The position numbers and the translations under genes were made by a program. A DNA stretch of 55,467 bases from an uncultured Desulfobacterales bacterium (GTDB lineage Bacteria; Desulfobacterota; Desulfobacteria; Desulfobacterales; JAFDCJ01). The stretch covers positions 30,805 through 86,271 of the forward strand of contig CALZJV010000014.1 of assembly GCA_945787595.1 (NCBI GenBank). The letters are read 5' to 3'. The notes beneath the pieces are model-generated. The model made no database searches. It was not told the origin of the DNA and saw nothing but the letters and a program-made list of their open reading frames with translations. Positions 8,894 through 18,625 of this stretch are shown here, in pieces (positions within the stretch are counted from its first letter, which is position 1; every line of letters begins with the position of its first letter).

Positions 8894-10402
8894 TTATTCG
8901 GGTTGGGCATTCTGTATCCTTCTTTCATTCATTATACGGATAATAATGTCTTCCAAGTCGATTGCGGTCGGGTCGGATAATGTGTCGACATGAACAATGC
9001 GGCAACTATTGGCCCCAAACGCACTCCATCGTCGAATGAAACGCATGTTGTTGGAACCGGCAAAAATGGTCAGACAGGGGGTTTGCAGCGCCGCAGCGAT
9101 GTGTTGACAGGCGGAATCGTAGCCGATAAACTCGTCACATTTTGCGATAATGGCCGCAATTTCACCAATGCGAGTCTGTAAACCGATCACGCCACTGCTG
9201 ATATCGCTGTTAAATTCAGCGGCAAAAACGGCATCTTCGATGGGATAGCCGTTTTGTTCTACAGTATCCAGCAGAGAATTGGAATATTGAAGCTCCGTTT
9301 CGCCAAGCCCTTTGTCCAGCAAAATAACGGTGTTCAGTTCCTGTAACAAAGACAGCAGAAGTTCTTGTTCCAGAAGCTGTCCTACCTTTTTGCGCGGATT
9401 GCCGCCGACGCCGAAATTTATTGCAATGACCCTTTGGGTGCCGTTATCCTTCAGCCTTTTAAACATTGCGGCTGCCTTTTGCATTGGGTCTGCAAGCAGC
9501 CAAACTCCCGGGTGACGGAAATCATCCACCCCCGTTACCTTATCCAACCAAGCATTGGTTAGCTGCGCCATGGACAATTTACCGGCAAATGAGACATCCG
9601 ATCGACTGTCAAAAAAGTAATAGTGGTCCGCTGGAATGATGGGCAGTACGCCGAGCTGGGAAAGGCGGGAGTCCGGGTCTACAAGAATGGTGTTGTCAAG
9701 CGGGCAGGAGGCCAGTTCTTGTTGAATGATTTTTAACACCAGCTGCCAATTGGACAGTCGTTCAAGCAATCCGCCATCTATCTTATACTCAGCCTTTTGT
9801 AATCGTATCCGTGGGTTGCCGCCATAAATCTCATCCAGTTTGCCACCGCCGATAAGTACCAATTCCGCGTCGGGATATAGCGTGGACAGACGTTGGATGA
9901 TAATGCTGGTGACGGCAACATCGGCGCCAATGGTCACACGGGATAATAGCAAAATCTTTTTTATATCTCGATGTCGTGATATCGACTTGGCCTCCATCCG
10001 AAGGGTTGAGATGCGTTCAAGCAGGTCCTTGCGGGAGTAGATCCTAAAATCGTTCAAAGAACGATCCAGTTCTTTGCACGCCGAAAGCTTGCGGCAAAAA
10101 GCAATGACCTGGGTCATGACTCGATTGTATGTTTCCGTCTGGAGTTCTTCAAACTCATCGCATAGGCTTTCGATGACGATGCTGAACAATGCCCGGTCGG
10201 CAACGCTATTGAGTTCGGGGTCCTGGGAAATGGTGGTCATTTCACACAGCAGATCGATATAATCCTCTTCATAGTGACAATCTTTCAGATACGAATCCAT
10301 AAACGAATGGGCGACCTGCCGTGACAGTCTCTTTATTTCTTCCGGATCGAGGATCTGGGCTTTTATATTCGACCATTTTTTTCTGTAAAAGGAGGATTTC
10401 AT
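8894..10402 (-). CDS. GT9-like (heptosyltransferase-fold) protein with long helical N-terminal extension
   Basis: This 502-residue protein has a C-terminal portion (from about residue 150) with the ADP-heptose:LPS heptosyltransferase look: LLLSRVTIGADVAVTS as the first nucleotide-fold strand, INFGVGGNPRKK in the second domain, and IAAIIAKCDEFIGYDSACQHIAAAL near the end. The first 150 residues are predicted helical and acidic and are not part of standard GT9 enzymes. The first strand lacks the usual GDxxxTTP form, so acceptor and donor are uncertain. It precedes waaF on the same strand across a repeat-containing gap of about 215 bases. It is probably an LPS core glycosyltransferase; a non-heptose sugar or a degenerate enzyme are alternatives. 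Confidence 0.65.
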   Translation of the reverse strand: MKSSFYRKKWSNIKAQILDPEEIKRLSRQVAHSFMDSYLKDCHYEEDYIDLLCEMTTISQDPELNSVADRALFSIVIESLCDEFEELQTETYNRVMTQVIAFCRKLSACKELDRSLNDFRIYSRKDLLERISTLRMEAKSISRHRDIKKILLLSRVTIGADVAVTSIIIQRLSTLYPDAELVLIGGGKLDEIYGGNPRIRLQKAEYKIDGGLLERLSNWQLVLKIIQQELASCPLDNTILVDPDSRLSQLGVLPIIPADHYYFFDSRSDVSFAGKLSMAQLTNAWLDKVTGVDDFRHPGVWLLADPMQKAAAMFKRLKDNGTQRVIAINFGVGGNPRKKVGQLLEQELLLSLLQELNTVILLDKGLGETELQYSNSLLDTVEQNGYPIEDAVFAAEFNSDISSGVIGLQTRIGEIAAIIAKCDEFIGYDSACQHIAAALQTPCLTIFAGSNNMRFIRRWSAFGANSCRIVHVDTLSDPTAIDLEDIIIRIMNERRIQNAQPE

Positions 10403-10479
10403 TAAGTAATTCTACTTTGTCTTAATTTATTTTTGCTCCCGCACTTTGTTATAACAGACTGATATAGCGCAATAAACGA

Positions 10480-10603
10480 ATGTCTAAAATGAATTAAATT
10501 GCCTAAAATGCCTAAAATTAAGGAAACGCTACGCTCTATCTCTTTTTATATAATTGACAGAATACCACAATTTTAGCTCATTTTAGTTCATTTTAAATTT
10601 TTG
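10480..10603. repeat. Word-hairpin repeat, copy C
   Basis: The left arm (about 10483-10519) is built of CCTAAAATG-type words and the right arm (about 10566-10600) of CATTTTAG-type words. The centre reads TTAAGGAAACGCTACGCTC, then a TAATTGACAGAATACCACAA stretch. In the opposite orientation this aligns with the core of copies A and B, so the core is shared while the arm word is entirely different. It fills the gap between waaF and the GT9-like gene. Confidence 0.75.
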
Positions 10604-10617
10604 ATCATTTTCTCAAA

Positions 10618-11673
10618 TTAAAAATGCTCCTGCAGTAATTGTTTCCCGGCCTGCAGCACCGCCTCCGGCGAGATTTCGGTCATACACCTGTGATCCAGCG
10701 TACATTCTTTAAGGTGACAGGGGGAACACTCCATCTCCCGGCGCAGTACAATGGTCTTTTCAAGATTCGCCTGGGTATATCTCGGGTCTGTGGGTCCCAT
10801 GATGACCACCACCGGGATATTGAAGGCGACGGCATAATGGCGGGGACCAGTGTCATTGGAGAATAAAATCCGGCATCGATGAATTAAAGGTTTTAATAGG
10901 GCTAAGTCCACCATATCCGGTCCGGTGTTTATAATCTTGGCAGTGCTCTGTTTTACAATCCTATCGCCGATATTTTCCTCTCCCGGCCCGATAAACAGCA
11001 GCAGTTTGCAATTCCAGTGTTCCGATATCAACTCCGCCAGCCTGGCAAAATATTCCGGGGGCCAGCATTTGGAGGATCCGAATTTTGCGCCCGGATTCAA
11101 CCCGATCACCGTGTCATCCGGGGTTATGCCGTAACGCTCAAGAAGCCGGCGGCCTCTTTTTTGCACAGGACCGGACATGTGCAGACGCGGTGGGTGGTGA
11201 TGGGCGACGGCAAGGTGCAACCAACGGCATATTTCCAAATAATATTCCACCATCGGCATGGGTGTGATATGTCCGGCTTCGACGCGGGGAGTCGGCCCGC
11301 CGCTGAGCAGAAGGTTTCTGCCGTTTCGCCGGTAACCATAGATTTTTCTGACACCCCCGCACCGGGCAATCAGCGCCGAGCGAAATGAATTGGGCAACAC
11401 GATGGCAATCTCCGGCTTAAGCCGGCGAATCTCATGGACCAATTTGAAAAAACCACGGCTTGTTTTATCTTTTATTTCGATGAGTTGGTCAAACCACGGT
11501 GCATCTTCCACGACGCCCCTGGCATACTTTCGTATCAGGCCGATGAGTCGGGTTTTAGGATAGTTTTGCCGGATGCATTCGAATGTCGGTGTTGCCATGA
11601 CAACATCGCCGACCCAGTTGGGGCAGGAAATCAAGATAGTTTGGGGTTGTATTTGTTTGTTATTTAAGGTCAT
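10618..11673 (-). CDS. waaF: Lipopolysaccharide heptosyltransferase II
   Basis: WaaF adds the second L-glycero-D-manno-heptose to the LPS inner core from ADP-heptose at the cytoplasmic face of the inner membrane. The 351-residue protein has the usual family length. It shows the first-domain strand ILISCPNWVGDVVMATP, the glycine-rich LNPGAKFGSSKCWP loop, the SNDTGPRHYAVAF helix that binds the nucleotide sugar and the MGPTDPRYT motif. The C-terminal Cys-rich stretch (CSPCHLKECTLDHRCM) is typical of WaaF. A second GT9 gene lies directly upstream on the same strand with a gap of about 30 bases, so both are probably in one transcript. Confidence 0.9.
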   Translation of the reverse strand: MTLNNKQIQPQTILISCPNWVGDVVMATPTFECIRQNYPKTRLIGLIRKYARGVVEDAPWFDQLIEIKDKTSRGFFKLVHEIRRLKPEIAIVLPNSFRSALIARCGGVRKIYGYRRNGRNLLLSGGPTPRVEAGHITPMPMVEYYLEICRWLHLAVAHHHPPRLHMSGPVQKRGRRLLERYGITPDDTVIGLNPGAKFGSSKCWPPEYFARLAELISEHWNCKLLLFIGPGEENIGDRIVKQSTAKIINTGPDMVDLALLKPLIHRCRILFSNDTGPRHYAVAFNIPVVVIMGPTDPRYTQANLEKTIVLRREMECSPCHLKECTLDHRCMTEISPEAVLQAGKQLLQEHF

Positions 11674-11704
11674 TTCAGGAATATAAAAAAAGAAGAGGAG
11701 AGTG

Positions 11705-12760
11705 TCAATGGATATGGAGTTTCAGGGTCAGGGCTTTGGATAGTTTTTCCGCGACATGACTTGATTCGATACTCTGCATGCATTGATTTTGATGATTAGG
11801 ACATCGTTTCTGATAACAGGGGGCACAATCCAATGATGAGGTCACCACGAGGTCTTCATATCCAAAAGGGGCGGTCCGTTCGGGGGAGGTCGGGCCGAAC
11901 AGGGAAACGAAGGGTGTCCCCACGGCCGCTGCCAGATGCCCCGGTCCCGAATCGGGTCCGATCCCCGCGGCAGCCTTTTTGAGGATAGCCGTTAACTCCA
12001 TTAGGGATGTTTTACCCGCCAGATCGATTAAACCGGGTAGATTCACGCTTTGGCTTAAACCTTGCGCCAATGCCTTGCGGGAGCCATCCCCCAACAGTAC
12101 GACCTGCAATTTCAGCGCTGATAAAATATGCCGGATTAATCCCAGATAACCTTCGGAAGACCAATCCTTTGACTCCCATGAAGTCCCCAAGATAACAGCG
12201 ACAAACGGCTGCTTTATGTCTGCAACAACACGGGGTGATGCTTCAATTGGGTTCAAGGAGGAGAGACCGAACTCCAGCATATCCGGTTCCGGCAAACCCA
12301 GATGTTCGGTAAACTTTAAATAATGCCGAATTTTGGTGAGTGCGTCGCTATGGTAACCGATATGCTCATTGTTGAAAATCCAGTTGAATTCCTTAGCATT
12401 GCGCCGATGAAAACCGATTCGTCGTCCGGCCCCTGAAAGCAATGAAAAAAAGCCGCTTTTCAATACGCGCTGGAGATCCAGTGTGATATCGAAATGCTCC
12501 CGATTCAGGTCTTTATAAAGGTGCCACAGCGCCGAGATGCGCCAGGCACGCTGAAAAACAATGACTTTGTCGATTTGGCGATGACAGCGGACGAGTGCCG
12601 CCCACTTGGGTTCCACGAGCCAGGTGACACAGCTTTGGGGCAGATTCGTCTTGATGTGGGAAACCAGACAAAGTCCCCTGGCAACATCTCCCAATGAACC
12701 CATTAATATGATGAGAATGGAAGGGGAGGCCAGTATTTTTGGATCTGATAATTTGAACAT
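11705..12760 (-). CDS. Glycosyltransferase family 9 protein, probable heptosyltransferase I
   Basis: This 351-residue GT9 protein begins with ILIILMGSLGDVARGL, matching the SxLGDV nucleotide-fold start of WaaC-like enzymes. It has the VILGTSWESKDWS loop, the GPDSGPGHLAAAVGTPFVSLFGPTSPERT donor-binding region and a Cys-rich end (CAPCYQKRCPNHQNQCM). With waaF next door it is the best candidate for adding the first heptose to Kdo, but family membership alone does not fix the acceptor. The ATG at 12760 follows the KdkA-like gene by about 50 bases on the same strand. Confidence 0.8.
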   Translation of the reverse strand: MFKLSDPKILASPSILIILMGSLGDVARGLCLVSHIKTNLPQSCVTWLVEPKWAALVRCHRQIDKVIVFQRAWRISALWHLYKDLNREHFDITLDLQRVLKSGFFSLLSGAGRRIGFHRRNAKEFNWIFNNEHIGYHSDALTKIRHYLKFTEHLGLPEPDMLEFGLSSLNPIEASPRVVADIKQPFVAVILGTSWESKDWSSEGYLGLIRHILSALKLQVVLLGDGSRKALAQGLSQSVNLPGLIDLAGKTSLMELTAILKKAAAGIGPDSGPGHLAAAVGTPFVSLFGPTSPERTAPFGYEDLVVTSSLDCAPCYQKRCPNHQNQCMQSIESSHVAEKLSKALTLKLHIH

Positions 12761-12810
12761 TCGGATTTATAATTTCAAGCCGGGTAAACATACACCCGAC
12801 AACATCGGTT

Positions 12811-13506
12811 CTATACCCTGATTTCTTCAAGCCCAGTCTTTAGAATGTCGCTGAGCATTTCGGGTAACCGGTGTTTGGTGACTGCACGTTGCCAGCGGGT
12901 GAGATAGCGATTTTTTAACTTTTTCCTGTTCCCATGATAAACGCTTCCTTTGTCGAAATCCAGCAGATAAACTTTTCCCGCGGCGTCAACGACAACATTG
13001 CCGGGGTGCAAATCAACATGCAAAATGTCATTTTGAATCAGCGATGAAATTTGTTCAATGACGGATTCCATGGCTGTGCAGGTTTTTTCTTTGTCCTGCA
13101 AGCTCAAGCGGGCCAGGGTCAACGGCTGATGGATTTCGCGGGTGACCAGCCAGGCCCGGTAGAACAGACGGCTGCGATGGGCATAAGCGATGGGTTGCGG
13201 GACATTTAGGCCTAAATTTCCGACAATCTCCAGCAGCTCAAATTCACGCTGGGCGCGGGTTCTTCCAAATTTAAGATATCGGTGTTTGCTAAAATTCCGC
13301 ATCAGTCCGCCCCGCCGGTAATGCTTGATGACGACCGATCCGATTCCATCCAGCTGTGCCGGGGTAACAGAGGTTCTTCCGCCCAATACCGAAATACCGA
13401 TGGGGTCTGGATGATGAAAAAAACCAGTGAGGGTGCGCAGTTGAGAATCTGTCAGGTTCAAAGAGAACCCGAAACGATAAGAATCAATTTTTCGGTTTAG
13501 TATCAT
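12811..13506 (-). CDS. Kdo/LPS kinase-like protein (KdkA/WaaP family)
   Basis: This is a small protein-kinase-like fold enzyme expected to phosphorylate Kdo or heptose of the LPS core using ATP. Visible elements are a conserved lysine in VVIKHYRRGGL, the catalytic loop LHVDLHPGNVVVD and the metal-binding YLLDFDKG, in the right order and spacing. I chose the ATG at 13506 (231 residues), which has GAGG upstream and gives the usual family length. A longer GTG-started version to 13584 is also open. The gene sits between a sulfotransferase gene and a GT9 gene, consistent with charge decoration of the inner core. Confidence 0.8.
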   Translation of the reverse strand: MILNRKIDSYRFGFSLNLTDSQLRTLTGFFHHPDPIGISVLGGRTSVTPAQLDGIGSVVIKHYRRGGLMRNFSKHRYLKFGRTRAQREFELLEIVGNLGLNVPQPIAYAHRSRLFYRAWLVTREIHQPLTLARLSLQDKEKTCTAMESVIEQISSLIQNDILHVDLHPGNVVVDAAGKVYLLDFDKGSVYHGNRKKLKNRYLTRWQRAVTKHRLPEMLSDILKTGLEEIRV

Positions 13507-13611
13507 ACAATTTCGAGCCTCAGGTTTTCCGCCGCCAGCGAAAAACCTATAGAACATCAGAGTGCCCGGCAACATCGGCACCACAATTGTCGATACGGTG
13601 TCGTGCAGCGG

Positions 13612-14430
13612 CTATACTTCATAACCCAATTGCATCAAAAAATCTCCCAGCAGAAAATTAATCTTATTTTTATCCTCATTCGGCATGTTTTCCTGCCATT
13701 TGAAGTTGCGATTGTCGATATTACCGGTAATAGTCTGCAGCAGCTTATCTTCCCAACCCAGATTATATTTCACACCAACGGTCTTTAAAATATCCGACGG
13801 TCGCGCGACGAAATCTTCATACTTTACCGCCACATATTGATCTCCGGGTAAACCTTTCGCCGATTGTATAGCGTGTTCTACGACCATTTTCCACTGTAAT
13901 GCACAAGCTTCGATCAGGGGACGTTGCATAAGATCCTGCCAGCCGGGGGGCTTGACACTCCAGTAAGCCCCTGAGTGCTTCAACCTGGAGCGCATGATGG
14001 AATAGGATGCAGCCCTCCCGTCCCTGATTAAATGGATGAACCGGGCATCTGGAAAAATCTCCTTTAAATATTCGACTCTGACCGAGTTGCCAGGACATTT
14101 GTTCAGAAAACGGGGTTTGTTGAATAGTCGCAGATTGAGGCGCACGATCCTTTGGAAAAATTGTCGTGCAGCGGGAGTGACATCCTCCCGTCCAAGAGAT
14201 TCGTCCTCTGCGCTTGTAAATTTCTGCCAGACATTGTTCGCTTCCGTGGGGCGATGATCGTCGCGGAAAAGCATTATTATCCGGGTCAGAAAAATGGAGG
14301 AGGGAAATTTCTTTGTAATATTTGAGATCCATGCCAGATCGGGGTGGTTTGCCATTGTGCGGTAAAAAATGCCGGTACCGCTCCGCGGGGCACCTACAAT
14401 AAAAATTGGATTCTTAATTGTTCTATGCAT
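13612..14430 (-). CDS. Sulfotransferase family protein
   Basis: This 272-residue protein opens with FIVGAPRSGTGIFYRTM, the 5'-phosphosulfate-binding loop of PAPS-dependent sulfotransferases. It continues with IHLIRDGRAASYS, the 3'-phosphate-binding strand with its conserved Arg-Asp and Ser. VAVKYEDFVARP is the third family motif. It should transfer sulfate from PAPS to a hydroxyl or amino group, most likely of an LPS sugar given the surroundings; the acceptor is not identifiable. Its stop lies about 105 bases before the kinase start on the same strand. The ATG at 14430 starts the PRSGT-proximal region directly, as in relatives. A spacer of 270 bases without a recognisable gene separates it from the next upstream gene. 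Confidence 0.85.
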   Translation of the reverse strand: MHRTIKNPIFIVGAPRSGTGIFYRTMANHPDLAWISNITKKFPSSIFLTRIIMLFRDDHRPTEANNVWQKFTSAEDESLGREDVTPAARQFFQRIVRLNLRLFNKPRFLNKCPGNSVRVEYLKEIFPDARFIHLIRDGRAASYSIMRSRLKHSGAYWSVKPPGWQDLMQRPLIEACALQWKMVVEHAIQSAKGLPGDQYVAVKYEDFVARPSDILKTVGVKYNLGWEDKLLQTITGNIDNRNFKWQENMPNEDKNKINFLLGDFLMQLGYEV

Positions 14431-14700
14431 AGTGATTAATTTTCCCGGTTACAGGCCAGGCGCGTTGAAAATTATGACCGCGATATGCTTAACCCGTCGA
14501 TTCCGGGACCTTTTTCCCCTCGCCACAGCCTTTGCGGAAAATTATATGAAACCACGGCTTGTGTCAATATGGCAATACCCACCATTCCGATCCATTGCTG
14601 ATAAAGTACCACAGACAAAGAAGCCGTGCTACCCGGCGCGAACCCCTGGAGACTTCCGCGTCTGACCGTGGGGAAACGCCCGGGCCTGGACCGTTTCCTG

Positions 14701-16161
14701 TTAAGGCTCATGTTCCGGCATTAGAAATGGACCCTGTCGTTTATAAAGTTCGTACTTTAAGGTCGCCTGTCGATGAATTTTTTGATAGTTCGCCGGAACT
14801 TCGCAATTACTGTTTTTATCAATGAGAAGATATTCATAATTCATCTTGCCGCTCAAACTTACCCTGTAAAATCGTTGCATGGTTGCAAAAAGCCAATCCC
14901 CGTAGATCATCTCTTCCGGACAAACAGATACCGTGACTCGTTGCGGCAGTTGTATTTTTTGCAAATAAAAATCGTTGTAAAACTCGTGCCTTCTGGTAAT
15001 GGTGCCTTTATGGTAAAACATATTTACAACGCCGGTTATGCAAAAAAGGGCGATAATTGAACCCCCTGCGATTCGATACTTCCTTTTTTGCGCTAGAATT
15101 TTTTCCAATCTAATTGCAATGGAATCTGCAAAAAAAGCCAAACTTAAAACATAAAATGGAAATGATTGAAAAATATAACGGGCATGCTGACGCTTGCTGA
15201 TTAAAAACGGCAGACTGCCGGCCAGGCCAATCAGTAGAAAGAATACAGCTTGGCGATTAAACCGCATTCGCCGGAAAGGTGATTTGGTGATGAATTTCAA
15301 AAAAACGACGGCAAAGACTGGCACTATCATCTCCAATGCCCACCGTTCAGGAATATGCCAGTAAGTGTCTCCGGCACCTCTCGTACTTTTAAGGCTTGCC
15401 ATTACCTGGGCTTGCCAGAATCCTTTCCAGAAATTTAGACTTTCCGGGTAAAAATAGGAAGTGGCAATAAAAAGTATTATACATGTGGACACGGCCAATA
15501 ATGTGCTAAAGATTGCTCGGGAAAATTTAATTTTTAATGCCAACGATCCGAATATCGGTACAGCAAAGGTAAAAAAAGCAACCGGACCTTTGGCAATAAA
15601 CCCGAGATATATTAAAATTCCGCTAAGCAGGCTAAAAAAGGTGACGTGATTGGCGGCAACGATGCTTTTATAGGAGTAGAAAGTGGCCATTAAAGCAATT
15701 AAGGCAAATGTAAATACCAAACGATTTGTTTGGGACAGATAGGTGTAAATGGGAAGAGATACAAGAAGTAACATCGGCCACCAGCTGCCGACCGGTTCGA
15801 GGTCAAAGTCGCGGCGCACTTGCTGCCAGATCAATGCCGTGCAGCAAAGAATGATGATTCCGACGATGAATCCGTAAAATGCTTCAAAATGAATCCCGTC
15901 GCCAAACAGCTTGAAAAAAACAGACTGAATCCAGTATATCAGCGGTGGATGTTCATGGAACAAGGGACGGAGCGTGTCATCTTGATAAGGCTTCCAGAAC
16001 GTCCCCCATCCTTCGGCCATGTTTCTTGCTACGCAAGCGTACTGAATGCCGTCACCGTGGATTCCGATACGAAGCAATTTGTATCCGACGACTAGATAAT
16101 AAACCGAAAACGTGAACGCTAACAAAATCCACTTTGATGATAATTTTGTTAGTTTATTCAT
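14701..16161 (-). CDS. Polytopic glycosyltransferase using lipid-linked sugar (ArnT/PMT-like, GT-C fold)
   Basis: This 486-residue membrane protein has about ten hydrophobic segments in its first 380 residues and a soluble C-terminal tail. The first periplasmic loop contains GDGIQYACVARNMAEGWGTFW and HEHPPLIYWIQ, the Asp-containing loop and HPP motif of ArnT and related dolichyl-phosphate-mannose-protein-mannosyltransferase-like enzymes. Such proteins use polyprenyl-phosphate sugars on the periplasmic side, for example to modify lipid A or core. The donor and acceptor are not readable. It follows the CgeB-like gene by about 32 bases on the same strand, so the two are likely co-transcribed. 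Confidence 0.8.
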   Translation of the reverse strand: MNKLTKLSSKWILLAFTFSVYYLVVGYKLLRIGIHGDGIQYACVARNMAEGWGTFWKPYQDDTLRPLFHEHPPLIYWIQSVFFKLFGDGIHFEAFYGFIVGIIILCCTALIWQQVRRDFDLEPVGSWWPMLLLVSLPIYTYLSQTNRLVFTFALIALMATFYSYKSIVAANHVTFFSLLSGILIYLGFIAKGPVAFFTFAVPIFGSLALKIKFSRAIFSTLLAVSTCIILFIATSYFYPESLNFWKGFWQAQVMASLKSTRGAGDTYWHIPERWALEMIVPVFAVVFLKFITKSPFRRMRFNRQAVFFLLIGLAGSLPFLISKRQHARYIFQSFPFYVLSLAFFADSIAIRLEKILAQKRKYRIAGGSIIALFCITGVVNMFYHKGTITRRHEFYNDFYLQKIQLPQRVTVSVCPEEMIYGDWLFATMQRFYRVSLSGKMNYEYLLIDKNSNCEVPANYQKIHRQATLKYELYKRQGPFLMPEHEP

Positions 16162-16193
16162 AAAATAGCAATCAACCCTTTATATTTAAGGAT

Positions 16194-17150
16194 TCATTCG
16201 AATGGTATATCGTCTTCGATGCGAGAAATCATCTCGTCTATCATGACGTCGTAAGTTCGCTGGGAATGAGCCAATTCATAACCGGCTCGGGCAATCCGTT
16301 TCCGCTGATCCTCGTGTTTCAGGTAATAGTCGATCAATTCCAGGCACTCCTCCGGACTTTGGTACCAATCGAGGTGAACCCCTTTTGAGAAAAAGGATTC
16401 CATACCGGGCAGGTAATTGGTCAGCAAAAACGCGCCACAACCCAGCGCATACCAAGTTCGAATGGTGATGTAGCATTCCAGTTTCGGGTTGTAATCACAT
16501 CCCAAAAATATTTTGGCGGCATAGCAAATTTTTGCAAACTCCTTCGGGTATATGCTCTTTTTGGCACAGGCGAGCCCGAAGGGTTCCCACTTAGCGCCCC
16601 ACACCTTAAGTTGATAGTGTGCCGCGATCAACTGCAGCAGCTTGATGCGGTGCTCACTATGAGGTCGACCGACGAAGCCAACTTCCGAAAACCATTTCGG
16701 ATTGCGGGTGGAAACGATTTGATGTTCGTCACGATCGCATCCTTGGGTGATGAAGATGGGCTGCTTGACCCCTAAGGCTTTGTACTCGGCCGGATACGTT
16801 TTATTGATGACAAACAGGTAGTCAACCTGGCGGGCATGGCGAAGCACGTCTTCATGAAATGGGTCAGACGTATCCCCGTAAAACATAACCGTCCGAACCG
16901 GTGGGCTGATATGCTGCAGCACCTCATACGGCAAATCCCTGGAGTAGGAAATGAGCAGATCTGGATGGGCGCGGCGGATTTTTTCAAGGGTCACGCGGCG
17001 ATAATCTTTCCAGAAATAAACTTTTTTTAACCGAGGCACGTTGATGAACGTGGCTTTGGCAACACGGCGTTTTAGCGCGTTCATCATAAACCGTGTAGTG
17101 CCGGTCTTTTTTTTGCTTTTACCAACCAGAACAACTCTTCGAATAGCCAT
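16194..17150 (-). CDS. CgeB-like GT-B glycosyltransferase
   Basis: This 318-residue protein has a very basic N-terminus (IRRVVLVGKSKKKTG) followed by a GT-B-like fold. The C-terminal half has KICYAAKIFLGCDYNPKLE, TIRTWYALGCGAFLLTNYLPG and a region resembling the CgeB/glycosyl-transferase 1-like family (spore maturation protein CgeB-type domains), often found in LPS and glycan clusters. The EALACG-type motif is here YALGCGAFLL. It is the first gene of the minus-strand run reading toward waaF. A divergent promoter region of about 185 bases separates it from waaL. Donor and acceptor are unknown. Confidence 0.7.
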   Translation of the reverse strand: MAIRRVVLVGKSKKKTGTTRFMMNALKRRVAKATFINVPRLKKVYFWKDYRRVTLEKIRRAHPDLLISYSRDLPYEVLQHISPPVRTVMFYGDTSDPFHEDVLRHARQVDYLFVINKTYPAEYKALGVKQPIFITQGCDRDEHQIVSTRNPKWFSEVGFVGRPHSEHRIKLLQLIAAHYQLKVWGAKWEPFGLACAKKSIYPKEFAKICYAAKIFLGCDYNPKLECYITIRTWYALGCGAFLLTNYLPGMESFFSKGVHLDWYQSPEECLELIDYYLKHEDQRKRIARAGYELAHSQRTYDVMIDEMISRIEDDIPFE

Positions 17151-17168
17151 AAGCCTTTTTTATTTGCG

Positions 17169-17198
17169 TTGACAGCTTACATGTTAATTTGGTAGTAA
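17169..17198 (+). promoter_or_regulatory. Possible sigma70-type promoter upstream of waaL
   Basis: A perfect TTGACA (17169-17174) is followed after 17-18 bases by GTAGTAA, a weak -10 match, in the divergent space between the CgeB-like gene and waaL. Only the -35 box is convincing. Confidence 0.3.
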
Positions 17199-17335
17199 TT
17201 CTATCCCTATCACGGCACTGCCGGCCAATGCAGGTTTATACGCAAACCAATTGATTGCCCTGTTTCCGGTACGATACATCACCATCTCAAATGACCACCG
17301 GCAGGTTTAACGTTCCATCTCGGGAGTCGAATTCG

Positions 17336-18625
17336 ATGTCCATGAAACCCAACTGGCAGAAGATCGGTGATCTCATCGGCAGCCGGATATTGATTGAGTT
17401 GGCTCTGGTGGGCTCATTTCTGGCGTTTTCACTGAATCCTGGTTCCATTGGCGATTTGATGCGGATTTGCGGCGCCATCTTTTTGGCCAACCTTTTCATC
17501 GGAAAATACCGCTTAACAGATCTTACGATGGGACATATGGTTATGCTGATTGTTTTCCTGTTCGTTCTTCTAATAAACCTATTTATGCCTGGCGAAATGG
17601 TACACGATCGATCTTTGTCCTATTTCCTGGCCTTCCCCGGCGCGGTATTGGCGTGTCACCTGTTAGCGGTGAAGTTGAGAAACCGGCCGCTAAAGGAGTT
17701 ACCCTGGCTTTGCTTGGCTGCTTTGCTTCTGGCTGTGCTCACCCAGTTTATTGTCTATCTGATTTTAAAGGGTGGCACCACTTATGGAGTTTACAGCAAC
17801 TTGCACCATTTGGGACTGTTTTCAAGCCTGACAATCCCGCTTTTGATTTACTTTTTTATCCAGTTTCAAGGTTGGATACGTGTGCCCTTGGTGATGACCG
17901 TTTTGCTTGATTTTTATCTACTGTGGGATAGTAGCTCGCGAATATCCTGGCTCAGTTTTTTCGCCGGGATCTTGTTTACATTCTTGGTTTTTTTTCGCAA
18001 AAAGCAGTTGGCAATTGGATTAGCCGCCTTGATCATTTTATCGTTCAGTGCAGCGTATTTTTCGGGATTTAATCACATCAGCAGCCGGCTGCAAGATTTC
18101 GCCGCCAACTGGCAAACCGAAGAGCGCGTCTATTTCTGGTCGGACGCACTCGCATTGTTGAAAAAGAATTCAATACCGGATTGGCTGCTCGGCCATGGGA
18201 TCGGCAGTTTCCGCTACTATTTCTCGGAATACGCCGGCCTTACGATAAAGAAGTACAACATGACCATCAATTATCCGCACAACGTGTTTTTACAAATTAT
18301 CTTTGAAAACGGGATTATTGGATTTACATTGATATTCGGAGCACTTTTTTACCTTCCGTTGGCCAACTGGAAAGGATTCAAGCGCCTTGGATTGCAACAG
18401 GAACGCGGTCTTTTAATTGTCTGTTTCGCCGTTTTTTGGATAGACCTGATTCACTGCTTTCTTAACAAATCCCTGTATTCGAAATATATCCTCTACTCCT
18501 TAAGTGTAATTGTCGGCATGTCGCTGGTCTTACTCGAAAAATCGGGGCAAAACAAATCCTGGCAGGCTTGGCGAACCGGGCAGGCATCGGCAATCCCTCC
18601 ATTGCCATCTAAACTGCAGCGATGA
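17336..18625 (+). CDS. waaL: O-antigen ligase (WaaL/Wzy_C family)
   Basis: This 429-residue polytopic membrane protein has about ten to twelve hydrophobic segments and a large periplasmic loop in the C-terminal half. The loop contains RVYFWSDALALLKKNSIPDWLLGHGIGSF and NYPHNVFLQIIFENGIIGF; the conserved His-Asn (PHN) is the family hallmark. WaaL joins undecaprenyl-linked O-antigen to lipid A-core on the periplasmic side; Wzy polymerases share this fold, so a polymerase is the alternative. I chose the ATG at 17336, preceded by GGGAG; an upstream in-frame ATG at 17255 would add 27 residues without hydrophobic character. The LPS context supports the ligase. Confidence 0.75.
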   Translation: MSMKPNWQKIGDLIGSRILIELALVGSFLAFSLNPGSIGDLMRICGAIFLANLFIGKYRLTDLTMGHMVMLIVFLFVLLINLFMPGEMVHDRSLSYFLAFPGAVLACHLLAVKLRNRPLKELPWLCLAALLLAVLTQFIVYLILKGGTTYGVYSNLHHLGLFSSLTIPLLIYFFIQFQGWIRVPLVMTVLLDFYLLWDSSSRISWLSFFAGILFTFLVFFRKKQLAIGLAALIILSFSAAYFSGFNHISSRLQDFAANWQTEERVYFWSDALALLKKNSIPDWLLGHGIGSFRYYFSEYAGLTIKKYNMTINYPHNVFLQIIFENGIIGFTLIFGALFYLPLANWKGFKRLGLQQERGLLIVCFAVFWIDLIHCFLNKSLYSKYILYSLSVIVGMSLVLLEKSGQNKSWQAWRTGQASAIPPLPSKLQR

